From Bryobacterales bacterium (GTDB lineage Bacteria > Acidobacteriota > Terriglobia > Bryobacterales > Bryobacteraceae), in the NCBI GenBank assembly GCA_025462945.1, contig JAOAPO010000284.1:1-42871 (forward strand): a stretch of 42,871 nt of DNA, in the 5' to 3' direction. Shown piece after piece: positions 7,868 through 14,154 of this stretch (positions within the stretch are counted from its first letter, which is position 1; every line of letters begins with the position of its first letter). Below the pieces are notes generated by a model, which saw only the letters and a program-made list of their open reading frames with translations, had not been told where the DNA came from and searched no databases. The translations under genes and the position numbers were made by a program.

Positions 7868-8034
7868 TGTTCCCGTGTTCCCACTGTTCCTGCTACAGTG
7901 CTCAAACTTTCCGAAGGCATGCCTGCGCACACACACACACATATACATAGGTGGGAACAGGTAGGAACATATAGATAGTGCACAACTTAGGGTGAGAACA
8001 GAGGCGGGAACAAGGCAGGAACAGGGTGAGAACA
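7868..8034. repeat. Iteron array, probable replication origin of the element
   Basis: Six direct copies of GGYRRGAACA begin at 7950, 7960, 7991, 8003, 8014 and 8025. The spacings of 10, 31, 12, 11 and 11 bases keep them roughly on one face of the helix. Three inverted copies (TGTTCCCGTG, TGTTCCCACT, TGTTCCTGCT) begin at 7868, 7876 and 7885. Between the two groups lie seven CA dinucleotides (7928-7941) and an AT-rich ATATACATA. The last direct copy ends at the base next to the helicase stop codon. P4 alpha-protein iterons (TGTTCACC type) and origins of pathogenicity-island satellites, which lie just downstream of their rep genes, are known parallels. Origin function is inferred. Confidence 0.8.
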
Positions 8035-9363
8035 TTAGCCAACCACTCCTGTTTTCTGGTAGCGCCACTGGAGTTTGTTCCCATCTCGACGCCGGAAGCG
8101 CTCCCACCCCAGTCGTTTGAGCGTTGCTCCGACAGCCATCTGATCGCCCTTGGTCCAGTGCTTCGGTTCCTTGCCAATGCAATGGCTCAAGATGTCCGCG
8201 ACAGTGACAGAGGTTGTGTCTGAATCCAGATCTGCGACCGGGTGCCCTTGGACGTCATACCGAGCGCCTGGATTCTGCAGCCATGCCTCGATCGGCGAGT
8301 CCCAGGGACCTTCCTGATAGCGCTCGCCCTGTTCGGCTTCCGCCTGCTCTATCGAGTCCTGGTCCTTCAGCCACCACGACGCGCCCGCCCTGAACTCTGC
8401 GATAGCTTCGGCCCAGAGCTGGTCTCGATCGCGCGCAAGGGCCTTGATATCAATAGCTCCGCAGCGAACGGGCCAGAAGCGGCGGGCGCCGGTCTCGTCC
8501 CTCAGGTATGCATCGTGATTGACCGTGCCAGCGAAAACGCAGTCCCGAGGCCATTCGATTATGTTCTTGCCATACGGCAGCCTGAAACGGTCGAACGTGG
8601 CCGACATGAAGCCCTTGATCCGGCTGCTCTCGGAACGGTTGATCGAGTCGAGTTCGGCGATCTCAACAATCCACACGCCGTGCGACTGCATAGCAGCGTC
8701 TTTGCTGCCGAGATCCGAGATCTGATCAGTAAACCATTCGCCGGCGAGTGTGCGGAGCGCCGTGGACTTGTAGATGCCTTGCGGCCCCTCGAGGACCAGG
8801 CAGCAGTCTGCTTTCGTCCCGGGCTTCAGTATCCGCGCGACGGCCGAGATCAACCAGAGCCGCCCAAACGTGCAGGCGATCTCCTTCGTGGTGCCAAGGT
8901 AGGCCCCGCACCAAGTATCCAGCCGAGGCTTGCCGTCCCATTTGAGAGAGTTCAGGTACTCTCGAACCGGATGGAAGCGCGATGCCGCTGCGACCGTCTG
9001 CACCGCTTCACCAGCGAGATTGGTCCCGACGAAGAGCCCTTGACGCTGCAACCATTCCGCCGTGCGTCGATCGTCGTTATCGCCCCACTGCTCGCCAGCC
9101 GGTTTACCCCATGGAGATGCACGCTTCGTTTGAACCTTGACGGCGAACTCATTGAAGGCGAGAACACGCTCCCACTCAGGGGCTTCGGATAGGGCCGTGA
9201 TCGCGTTCGCCAGTAGCGGCCGAACACCGCCGCGGCTGTCCCTGATTAGGGATCTGTGCCAGGCGGCCGGCATCTTCACAACCTTCTCTGACTTGGAGGC
9301 GGCCTCCTGCTCTTTGAGGATCTCGTCGCGAGCTGCTCCCTCGAAATGTTCGGCGGTGATCAA
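8035..9363 (-). CDS. VapE/D5-like replicative helicase (virulence-associated E family)
   Basis: The 442-residue product is a P-loop ATPase of the VirE/VapE family, which act as replication helicases in phages and phage satellites. The family entry motif HPVREYLNSLKWDGKPRLDT is at residues 131-150. The Walker A variant GPQGIYKST is at 193-201, Walker B WIVEIAELD at 231-239, and a sensor-like FAGTVNHDAYLRDETGARRF follows. The start is TTG 9363, overlapping the previous stop as TTGA, which indicates coupled translation. Residues 1-130 contain no primase motif that I can see. The iteron array begins at the base next to its stop codon, so this protein is the likely initiator that binds it. Confidence 0.9.
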   Translation of the reverse strand: MITAEHFEGAARDEILKEQEAASKSEKVVKMPAAWHRSLIRDSRGGVRPLLANAITALSEAPEWERVLAFNEFAVKVQTKRASPWGKPAGEQWGDNDDRRTAEWLQRQGLFVGTNLAGEAVQTVAAASRFHPVREYLNSLKWDGKPRLDTWCGAYLGTTKEIACTFGRLWLISAVARILKPGTKADCCLVLEGPQGIYKSTALRTLAGEWFTDQISDLGSKDAAMQSHGVWIVEIAELDSINRSESSRIKGFMSATFDRFRLPYGKNIIEWPRDCVFAGTVNHDAYLRDETGARRFWPVRCGAIDIKALARDRDQLWAEAIAEFRAGASWWLKDQDSIEQAEAEQGERYQEGPWDSPIEAWLQNPGARYDVQGHPVADLDSDTTSVTVADILSHCIGKEPKHWTKGDQMAVGATLKRLGWERFRRRDGNKLQWRYQKTGVVG

Positions 9364-10055
9364 GCGGCTAAGCCTCGCGCTTCCTTGGAGTCGGCCAGCA
9401 TGTCCACGATTAGAGATGTGATGCGCTCGGCTTCCATCCGATCGGCCCGCCCGTATTCCATGACTCGCCGGGCCGCCTCTGGGTGTGTCCGGCAGGTGCG
9501 GACATACGCGCCCGCCACCAGCCGCGGACTGGCCTGTTCAGGGAGAAGCGCCGTGATGGGGAGGCGGGAGATCCTCTCGCCGATGGATTCGGCAAGGGTG
9601 TCCGCCCCTTCCTGCCATGCCCACTGCAGAACGTCGACCAGCTGGCGCTTGCGAGCTTCCGCGAGAAGACGCAGACCATGCGCCCAGTCGGCTATCTCAG
9701 CCGCTAGATCTGGCGCCGCGGCTCGAGCACGGTTCCAGCGATCACGATCTTCGGGTGTCACCGTTCCGGATTCGGGCGGGATGCCGGCGAGTTCCGCAAC
9801 GCGGCGTACGGCATCGGTGAAACCGCTGAGCCCCTCGATCCGCTGAACGAAGTCGAACACGTCACCGTCGGCCTCGCAGCCGAAGCAGTGAAAGCGTTGC
9901 CGATCGGTGGAGACCGAGAAGCTCGCCGTCTTCTCGTGATGGAAGGGGCACGGCGCCACCCGGCGAACCCGGCTCACGCTCCGGAGCGGCAGATATCCGA
10001 GAACGATCGTTGCGATGTCGGCGCCCGCCTTCACCCGCTCGCGGTCGTATCTCAC
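9360..10055 (-). CDS. CHC2 zinc-finger primase-like protein without catalytic domain
   Basis: Residues 1-100 form the DnaG-type zinc-binding domain: Cys36, His39, Cys57 and Cys60 in C-x2-H-x17-C-x2-C, within PCPFHHEKTASFSV and FHCFGCEADGDVFDFV. DnaG would continue with an RNA-polymerase/Toprim domain, but after a charged linker this 231-residue protein has only an alanine- and arginine-rich helical C-terminus. It may therefore supply template recognition while another protein primes. The start is GTG 10055, overlapping the previous stop as GTGA. The downstream VapE-like gene is also coupled, so the two probably act together in replication. Confidence 0.85.
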   Translation of the reverse strand: MRYDRERVKAGADIATIVLGYLPLRSVSRVRRVAPCPFHHEKTASFSVSTDRQRFHCFGCEADGDVFDFVQRIEGLSGFTDAVRRVAELAGIPPESGTVTPEDRDRWNRARAAAPDLAAEIADWAHGLRLLAEARKRQLVDVLQWAWQEGADTLAESIGERISRLPITALLPEQASPRLVAGAYVRTCRTHPEAARRVMEYGRADRMEAERITSLIVDMLADSKEARGLAA

Positions 10056-10315
10056 GCCTTCACCATGGCGGAAACGGCCTTCGCCTGACCGGAGATCAGA
10101 TCGAGGGCTGCCCTGAGCACGCGAGGGTTACTCGTGCGCTGCGCTTCTTTGGCGAGCCCTTCGACGCCGGCGAAATACTGCCGGGCTGCCGGCATATCAA
10201 CCGAGGTGAGTCGCCTGAGCGCCGCGGCCGCTTCCCGTGGGGCGAGCCGTTCGGCGTTGCCACTGGGAAGAATCCGAACTACTATGGTTGAGTTGGATCT
10301 GGATGGTTGCGTCAT
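10052..10315 (-). CDS. Small phage protein of unknown function
   Basis: This 87-residue product (MTQPSRSNSTIVVRILPSG...) is mostly helical, alanine-rich and basic, ending in ALDLISGQAKAVSAMVKA. Its stop overlaps the GTG start of the zinc-finger gene by four bases, so it is expressed with the replication genes. The AlpA-like gene lies 70 bases upstream. No domain is recognised; a replication accessory or regulatory role is only suggested by the neighbours. Confidence 0.65.
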   Translation of the reverse strand: MTQPSRSNSTIVVRILPSGNAERLAPREAAAALRRLTSVDMPAARQYFAGVEGLAKEAQRTSNPRVLRAALDLISGQAKAVSAMVKA

Positions 10316-10385
10316 CTGGTTTCCTTTCGTGAACTAAAAGGCCCGGGTCGCTGGCGAGCGATACCGGGCCGAATTCTTTTTAGAG

Positions 10386-10628
10386 CTAAACTGCACGGGA
10401 TCCGCCCGAGCGGCACTGCTGTGCCCATGCCTCTACTTCGTCGAGCGCGTAACGTACGGCGCCATTCAACTTCCTGTATGGAGGACCGGAGCCCATCACG
10501 CGCCAACGCTCCAGCGTCGACGCTTTGATGTCGAGGATCGTCGCTAGCCGCTTCGGGCTTACTCGAATACGGACACCAGCCGGAAGCGTGCCGGTTTCGA
10601 CTGCATTCTTTACTGGACTTGCGGCCAT
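10386..10628 (-). CDS. AlpA-like helix-turn-helix transcriptional activator/excisionase
   Basis: The 80-residue product contains an AlpA/MerR-type HTH: VSPKRLATILDIKASTLERW, then RVMGSGPPYRKLNGAVRYAL and DEVEAWAQQC. The 'tl.rwR..G.GPpy.kl...vrY' pattern is characteristic. In P4-type satellites and other integrated elements AlpA relatives activate replication or integrase genes. I start at ATG 10628 because AGGAGAG lies seven bases upstream; the frame continues to 10655 with a lysine-rich extension lacking such a site. It is the first gene of the leftward replication and morphogenesis unit, and it may control it. Confidence 0.82.
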   Translation of the reverse strand: MAASPVKNAVETGTLPAGVRIRVSPKRLATILDIKASTLERWRVMGSGPPYRKLNGAVRYALDEVEAWAQQCRSGGSRAV

Positions 10629-10740
10629 CTCTCTCCTTTTGCTCTTCTGTTTCAAACGCAGTTGGATCTTTGACAGCCGCTGAGCGGGGTCGACTGAACG
10701 GACCTGCGTTTCTTTGTTTGGAATGAACTAGGGGTTTAGC

Positions 10741-10779
10741 TTGGCTGGCTTGCCAACCCTGCTATACCCTGAAGTCAGG
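10741..10779. promoter_or_regulatory. Two palindromes between divergent genes, possible operators
   Basis: The 167-base gap between the AlpA-like gene and the divergent gene at 10796 contains TTGGC-N6-GCCAA (10741-10756) and CCTGA-AG-TCAGG (10768-10779). Both are short dyads of the size bound by small HTH dimers. They lie just upstream of the rightward start. No convincing -35/-10 pair was assigned. Operator function is inference. Confidence 0.35.
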
Positions 10780-10795
10780 TACATCTTCAGTATTT

Positions 10796-11551
10796 ATGGG
10801 TCACGCGCAAAACTCCAGAACACCGATTGGCTCGGTTTCGTGTTCCACGGAAGACTGGCCGGGAGACGTGGAGGGGCGAGGCTGTTTCGTGCTTGCGCTC
10901 CGCACTCAGGCACCGCAGTTTTGGCAATCGCTGAACGAGATGTGGCGCGCGAGAGACCCGGCGGCGCTGGACCCATGGGCAACTGCGCACGGGGTAGTAG
11001 ATCTTTGGTTCCAACAGGTGATCGCAGACACGGTCACGGCATGGGAGCACGATCCGGAAGGGCCCAATGCACAACTGGCCTCCAATCACCCCTGGTACTA
11101 CCTGCACCTTGAAACGGATCATCCGAACTTCGAACCGAAGTTAACTAAGCCGTACCTGACCTATGAGTATGATCATCCAGAGATTCCCCGAGAGGCAATC
11201 TTCAAGTGCTCGGGAGAGACCGCAAGTGAGATCCTCAAGGCCTGCAGAGTCGAAACCCCGGAGGATCTGGAGGTTCGTTTGACAGCGGAGTTCAAAGCGC
11301 AACTGAAGGAATACGTTAGGAAGGTTCGCGCGATGATCACTCACAGAAATAGCCCCGAGAGGTACAAGCACGCCCAGTGGACCGCTCGCGTTTTCACCGG
11401 GTCAACGCCGGCGGATATCGCGAAAGGTCTCTACGAAGGGTATGAAGAGCCCGAAAAAGCTGTAGCTGTAGCGGTTCGGCGCTTCGCACGATCGATCGGC
11501 CTGACGATGCCAACGCAGACCCGGCGGCCCGTAGGCGGCAAACCGGCCTGA
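10796..11551 (+). CDS. Unknown protein, divergent accessory gene of the element
   Basis: This 251-residue protein has no recognised domain. It is soluble in character, tryptophan- and acidic-rich around residues 40-115 (LNEMWRARDPAALDPWATAH, HPWYYLHLETDHPNFEP), then has charged helices (LEVRLTAEFKAQLKEYVRKV) and a basic C-terminus. It is transcribed opposite to the replication operon and faces a convergent unknown pair 21 bases beyond its stop. Isolated, oppositely oriented genes in prophages are often accessory genes (lysogenic conversion, defence or immunity), so cargo is a reasonable inference. No good ribosome-binding site precedes ATG 10796; an internal start such as GTG near the conserved-looking LALRTQAPQF is possible. 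Confidence 0.7.
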   Translation: MGHAQNSRTPIGSVSCSTEDWPGDVEGRGCFVLALRTQAPQFWQSLNEMWRARDPAALDPWATAHGVVDLWFQQVIADTVTAWEHDPEGPNAQLASNHPWYYLHLETDHPNFEPKLTKPYLTYEYDHPEIPREAIFKCSGETASEILKACRVETPEDLEVRLTAEFKAQLKEYVRKVRAMITHRNSPERYKHAQWTARVFTGSTPADIAKGLYEGYEEPEKAVAVAVRRFARSIGLTMPTQTRRPVGGKPA

Positions 11552-11572
11552 TCGGCATTGGGGTCGGCGAAC

Positions 11573-11788
11573 TCATTGGAGAAGTCCTGCCGGGGTCGAG
11601 ACAACAAAGGGACGCTTGGGAGACGGACATCGGCCGCAACCCCTGAGGTCAGCGAGATGACGCTTGAGTGCATCGTATTCCTCGACTGTCAGCTCAATCT
11701 CCTGAAACGGATGATCGGAGAGATTTAGGTCCGCAGCGGCGAGCGAATAGCCGATTCGTGGCGTGTTGAGCATCCATTCGGGATGCAT
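11573..11788 (-). CDS. Small protein of unknown function, coupled to upstream gene
   Basis: The 71-residue product starts MHPEWMLNTPRIGYSLAAAD and contains EIELTVEEYDALKRHLADLR, a likely amphipathic helix, then a Cys-x2-Cys pair (CGRC). ATG 11788 overlaps the stop of the upstream 161-residue gene as TAATG, supporting coupled expression of the pair. Neither partner is recognised. The pair faces away from the HTH gene at 12497, as control genes in temperate elements often do. Confidence 0.6.
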   Translation of the reverse strand: MHPEWMLNTPRIGYSLAAADLNLSDHPFQEIELTVEEYDALKRHLADLRGCGRCPSPKRPFVVSTPAGLLQ

Positions 11789-12273
11789 TAGTAGTCCTTC
11801 GGAAGAGGCTTCGCAACTTCCTCGATAGATTCAGCGGAGAGCACGAGCGCCGGGAACTCGCGAATACAGAGGCGCGCGATCTCAAGGTAGCTGAGAACTT
11901 GCCCTTGGGGATCGCCGAGGCCGTTCTCGCGGGCGATCTCCCACATCCGTTTGTGCTGGTCACGGTAGGCCCTTGGGCAATCCGGCCCGCCCAGCACGTC
12001 GCCAGGGTAATTTGCCACGGTGGACTTTGCGGCCTCGATCGCGTAATCGAACTCTTCTCGAAACGACTTCAGGTATTTTTCGATGTCATCCGGCGTTATG
12101 GCGGCCCATCCGCCTAAGGCTTGCCCCCTTACGAGGTCCAGAATCATTTCCTCGGCTGGCGTCGTGCAGCCCCGGTGGTTGGTCACCACCACAGCGAACT
12201 CGGCCATTCTCAGGCGGTTAGTCTCACTCATCTGGATGAGCTGCTCACAGGTGAACGCTTTTTCGTTAAGCAT
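11788..12273 (-). CDS. Unknown protein in the control region
   Basis: The 161-residue protein starts at ATG 12273 behind AAGGAG; the frame runs to 12306, but that extension lacks a binding site. It is helical and acidic, with FTCEQLIQMSETNRLRMAEF near the N-terminus, a small central part with ITPDDIEKYLKSFREEFDYA, and DYRDQ-type charged segments near the C-terminus. No HTH or enzymatic motif is evident. It is transcribed divergently from the excisionase-like gene across a 223-base region, a position where temperate elements often keep a repressor or immunity gene, but the sequence does not show that. Confidence 0.65.
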   Translation of the reverse strand: MLNEKAFTCEQLIQMSETNRLRMAEFAVVVTNHRGCTTPAEEMILDLVRGQALGGWAAITPDDIEKYLKSFREEFDYAIEAAKSTVANYPGDVLGGPDCPRAYRDQHKRMWEIARENGLGDPQGQVLSYLEIARLCIREFPALVLSAESIEEVAKPLPKDY

Positions 12274-12496
12274 CTTAGTTTCTCCTTCCGGGCACACTTC
12301 GGGCACTGGGCCGGGGGCCGGATCAAATTCGACAACTGTGAAACGAACGCCGCCGCACTTGCACTAGAGTTGTGTTAAGTCGCGTGTTCTTGCCTAATAT
12401 CGCCTATACGTGGGGTTGGTGTCAACACTTATTGTCGTGTGTTCGCACGTCTTCTTGTGTAAGAATGGGCTAAGACACCTGAACGACGGGAGTTAG
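12274..12496. promoter_or_regulatory. Divergent control region with dyads and one iteron-like site
   Basis: This 223-base AT-richer gap separates the leftward unknown pair from the rightward HTH pair and must hold promoters for both. I see GTGT-CA-ACAC (12419-12428), CGTG-N6-CACG (12436-12449) and a copy of the origin iteron consensus TGTTCYYRCC (TGTTCTTGCC, 12385-12394), with a near match TGTTCGCACG at 12440. GGGAG at 12488-12492 is the ribosome-binding site for 12497. No -10/-35 pair is strong enough to name. If the iteron match is real, the replication protein could also act here. Confidence 0.4.
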
Positions 12497-12721
12497 ATGG
12501 AAGAAAAAAGAATTACGGTAGCCGAGGCAGCAAAAGAGTTGAACGTTGGCATCGAGACCATGCGTCGATACATCCGAAGCGGCCTGTTCACGGGCGCGAA
12601 GATCGGTCGAGCCTACCTGATCCGCGAGGCGGACGTGAAGCGATTTCTGGCTGACAAGTTCGCGGAGGCTGATGCGAAGCGCAAGCCGGCCGACGTCGGC
12701 CGTAGCGGGGGCGAGGAGTGA
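12497..12721 (+). CDS. Excisionase-family helix-turn-helix protein
   Basis: This 74-residue protein is almost entirely an excisionase-type HTH (MerR-like wing): ITVAEAAKELNVGIETMRRY, then IRSGLFTGAKIGRAYLIREA and DVKRFLADKF. Such proteins bind DNA at attachment sites to direct excision or act as small regulators. It has a good GGGAG ribosome-binding site. Its stop overlaps the next gene's GTG by four bases. With the divergent pair and dyads upstream, it is a candidate switch gene of the element; whether it is an excision factor or repressor cannot be told from sequence. Confidence 0.85.
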   Translation: MEEKRITVAEAAKELNVGIETMRRYIRSGLFTGAKIGRAYLIREADVKRFLADKFAEADAKRKPADVGRSGGEE

Positions 12722-13002
12722 AGGAGGTGACCAGAGCCGAGAGGCTCAGTAAAATTCGTGCAATGTCACCGGAGGACCACGTCCATATGTTCATCGATCT
12801 GCTCGGTGTCCTTCCAGAACAAGACCCCCTGCGGCATCGAATACAGCGGTTTTTCGAGGATTTAGATGATTTGAGGTTCGATCCCAAGGCCCTTGCGGAG
12901 TTGAGCGATGGTGACTTTGATGCTTGGGAGGCTCATGCCACTTCGGTCCTTAAAGGGGAGCGCGAAGAGATCGCCCTCGTGGCTAGGAAACGAATCCAGT
13001 GA
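12718..13002 (+). CDS. Small acidic helical protein coupled to the HTH gene
   Basis: The 94-residue product starts with GTG 12718 inside a GTGA overlap. It is acidic and helical (LSKIRAMSPEDHVHMFIDLL, then RIQRFFEDLDDLRFDPKALA), and ends in KGEREEIALVARKRIQ. It has no recognised domain. Being translated together with an HTH protein, it may modulate that protein or belong to the same regulatory unit. The 325 bases after its stop, up to the next gene, contain no convincing gene, only a hairpin and a long-spaced inverted repeat. Confidence 0.65.
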   Translation: MKEVTRAERLSKIRAMSPEDHVHMFIDLLGVLPEQDPLRHRIQRFFEDLDDLRFDPKALAELSDGDFDAWEAHATSVLKGEREEIALVARKRIQ

Positions 13003-13120
13003 AGAAGACGGATGGGAAACCCGCCTCAACCCGCTAATCAAGTTCTCGGCTCCGGCGGCCCGTGCCACCGACCCGAACGATGTTGGACAACTCAATAGCC
13101 CTCTGGCAAAGAGCAGATAC

Positions 13121-13149
13121 GGGGTGCCGGGCAGTGACGCCGGCACCCC
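13121..13149. terminator. Perfect 10-bp hairpin, possible terminator
   Basis: GGGGTGCCGG (13121-13130) and CCGGCACCCC (13140-13149) form a perfect stem around a 9-base loop, about 120 bases after the stop of the gene ending at 13002. No T-run follows, so intrinsic termination would be atypical. It could also be an RNA or DNA binding site. The rest of 13003-13327 shows no gene. Confidence 0.45.
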
Positions 13150-13258
13150 AAGGCAACCCAGCGAAGCAGACAGGAACCCCAATCACAGAATTACTGATCC
13201 CGTGCCAAAAATGCGACACTTTCGCCAGGAACCTACCGGAAACAATTCACTATGTAAA

Positions 13259-13300
13259 TGTTAGGTTACTGAAAATACAGCCAGTTAAGACTTCCTAACA
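13259..13300. promoter_or_regulatory. Inverted repeat upstream of the protease pair
   Basis: TGTTAGG (13259-13265) and CCTAACA (13294-13300) are exact 7-base inverted copies separated by 28 bases, ending 27 bases before the first ATG of the small-protein/retropepsin pair. TGCTATGCT at 13311-13319 resembles an extended -10 element, but no matching -35 is seen. The arrangement suggests a regulated promoter; this is inference. Confidence 0.3.
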
Positions 13301-13327
13301 CTTTGGCACGTGCTATGCTCTCCCCAA

Positions 13328-13597
13328 ATGGTTATGGACAAAGAATTGACCATCAATGACGAAATCGCGGCCTATGAGGGACTGCGACACCATCTTGAAG
13401 TCGAGCACATGGGTAAGTGGGCGTTGATAAAGAATCGTGAGCTCGTATCACTGTTCGACTCTTTTGATTCGGCAGCAGAAGAGGCAGTGAAGCGGTTCGG
13501 TCGCGGAACCTATCTAATACGTCAAGTTGGAGCGCCGCCCGTTTCTATGCCCGCATCCGTAATGTTTTGCCCCGACTATGGCACACTGCGGGTTTAG
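13328..13597 (+). CDS. Small DUF5678-like protein, partner of the retropepsin gene
   Basis: The product (89 residues from ATG 13328; GTG 13310 and ATG 13334 are alternatives) has an acidic helix NDEIAAYEGLRHHLEVEHMG followed by GKWALIKNRELVSLFDSFDS, AAEEAVKRFG and the strand YLIRQVG. This 'GKWv.i.dgevv...dsf.eAl..A...fg...ylirqVg' pattern is that of small DUF5678-type proteins, often found directly upstream of retropepsin-like genes. Function is unknown. Its end overlaps the protease start by 20 bases, so the two are co-expressed. It could be the substrate, inhibitor or partner of the protease; the sequence does not decide. Confidence 0.75.
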   Translation: MVMDKELTINDEIAAYEGLRHHLEVEHMGKWALIKNRELVSLFDSFDSAAEEAVKRFGRGTYLIRQVGAPPVSMPASVMFCPDYGTLRV

Positions 13598-14030
13598 TGA
13601 CGATCCGAGCAAGGGTGTCTCCGGTCCCGATTCTCTGGTGAGACTCGGACCCACGCTCCAAGTGGACATCGGGTTTGACCCGTCTTACGACCCCCACGGA
13701 ACCATTCTGCCTGCACCTGGCGTAACGGGAGTTCACGCTTTGGTTGACACTGGGGCAACCGAGTGCTGCATTGACGTCTCCCTCGCCACCTCACTTAACC
13801 TTCCCATCGTGGATCGCCGCAACGTGTCAGGTATTGCAGGAAGCTCGGAGGTTAATGTCTACATGGCGCAAGTGCACTTTCCGTCGCTCGGCAAAACTAT
13901 GTATGGAGCTTTCTCCGGTGTATCGCTGCTGGCTGGAGGCCAGGTCCACAGTGCTCTCATTGGAAGAACTTTCCTCCGGCATTTCACGATGACATATGAC
14001 GGCACGACCGGAATTGTAGAAATCGTTTAG
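13578..14030 (+). CDS. Retropepsin-like aspartic protease
   Basis: This 150-residue protein has the retroviral-type aspartic protease fold signature: HALVDTGATECCIDVSLA with catalytic DTGAT at residues 57-61, the flap region VSGIAGSSEVNVYMAQVHF, and the closing SALIGRTFLRHFTMTYDG, where 'aLIGrdfL' is the second conserved motif. One DTGA per chain means it should work as a homodimer. No signal peptide is visible, so it probably acts in the cytoplasm. It lies between the control genes and the integrase, in the position of accessory genes. Its target is unknown. Confidence 0.85.
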   Translation: MAHCGFSDDPSKGVSGPDSLVRLGPTLQVDIGFDPSYDPHGTILPAPGVTGVHALVDTGATECCIDVSLATSLNLPIVDRRNVSGIAGSSEVNVYMAQVHFPSLGKTMYGAFSGVSLLAGGQVHSALIGRTFLRHFTMTYDGTTGIVEIV

Positions 14031-14154
14031 CCTGAACTCAACCAGAGCCAACCGGTATATAAAGAGCCTGAAAACTTGCGATCCCCGCCCCGCAGGCGTT
14101 CACAAGGGAAGCTCATCAAAGAACGGTTGATCTAGGTACAATGGTGCCGCCCCT

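Noticed and set aside
7928-7949. CA repeat considered as a stand-alone microsatellite.
   Set aside because: Its place between the direct and inverted iterons makes it more sensible as part of the origin.
12908-13264. A 118-codon plus-strand frame spanning the gap after the acidic helical gene.
   Set aside because: It starts inside the preceding gene, lacks a ribosome-binding site, and its product is low in structure; other frames in the gap are no better.
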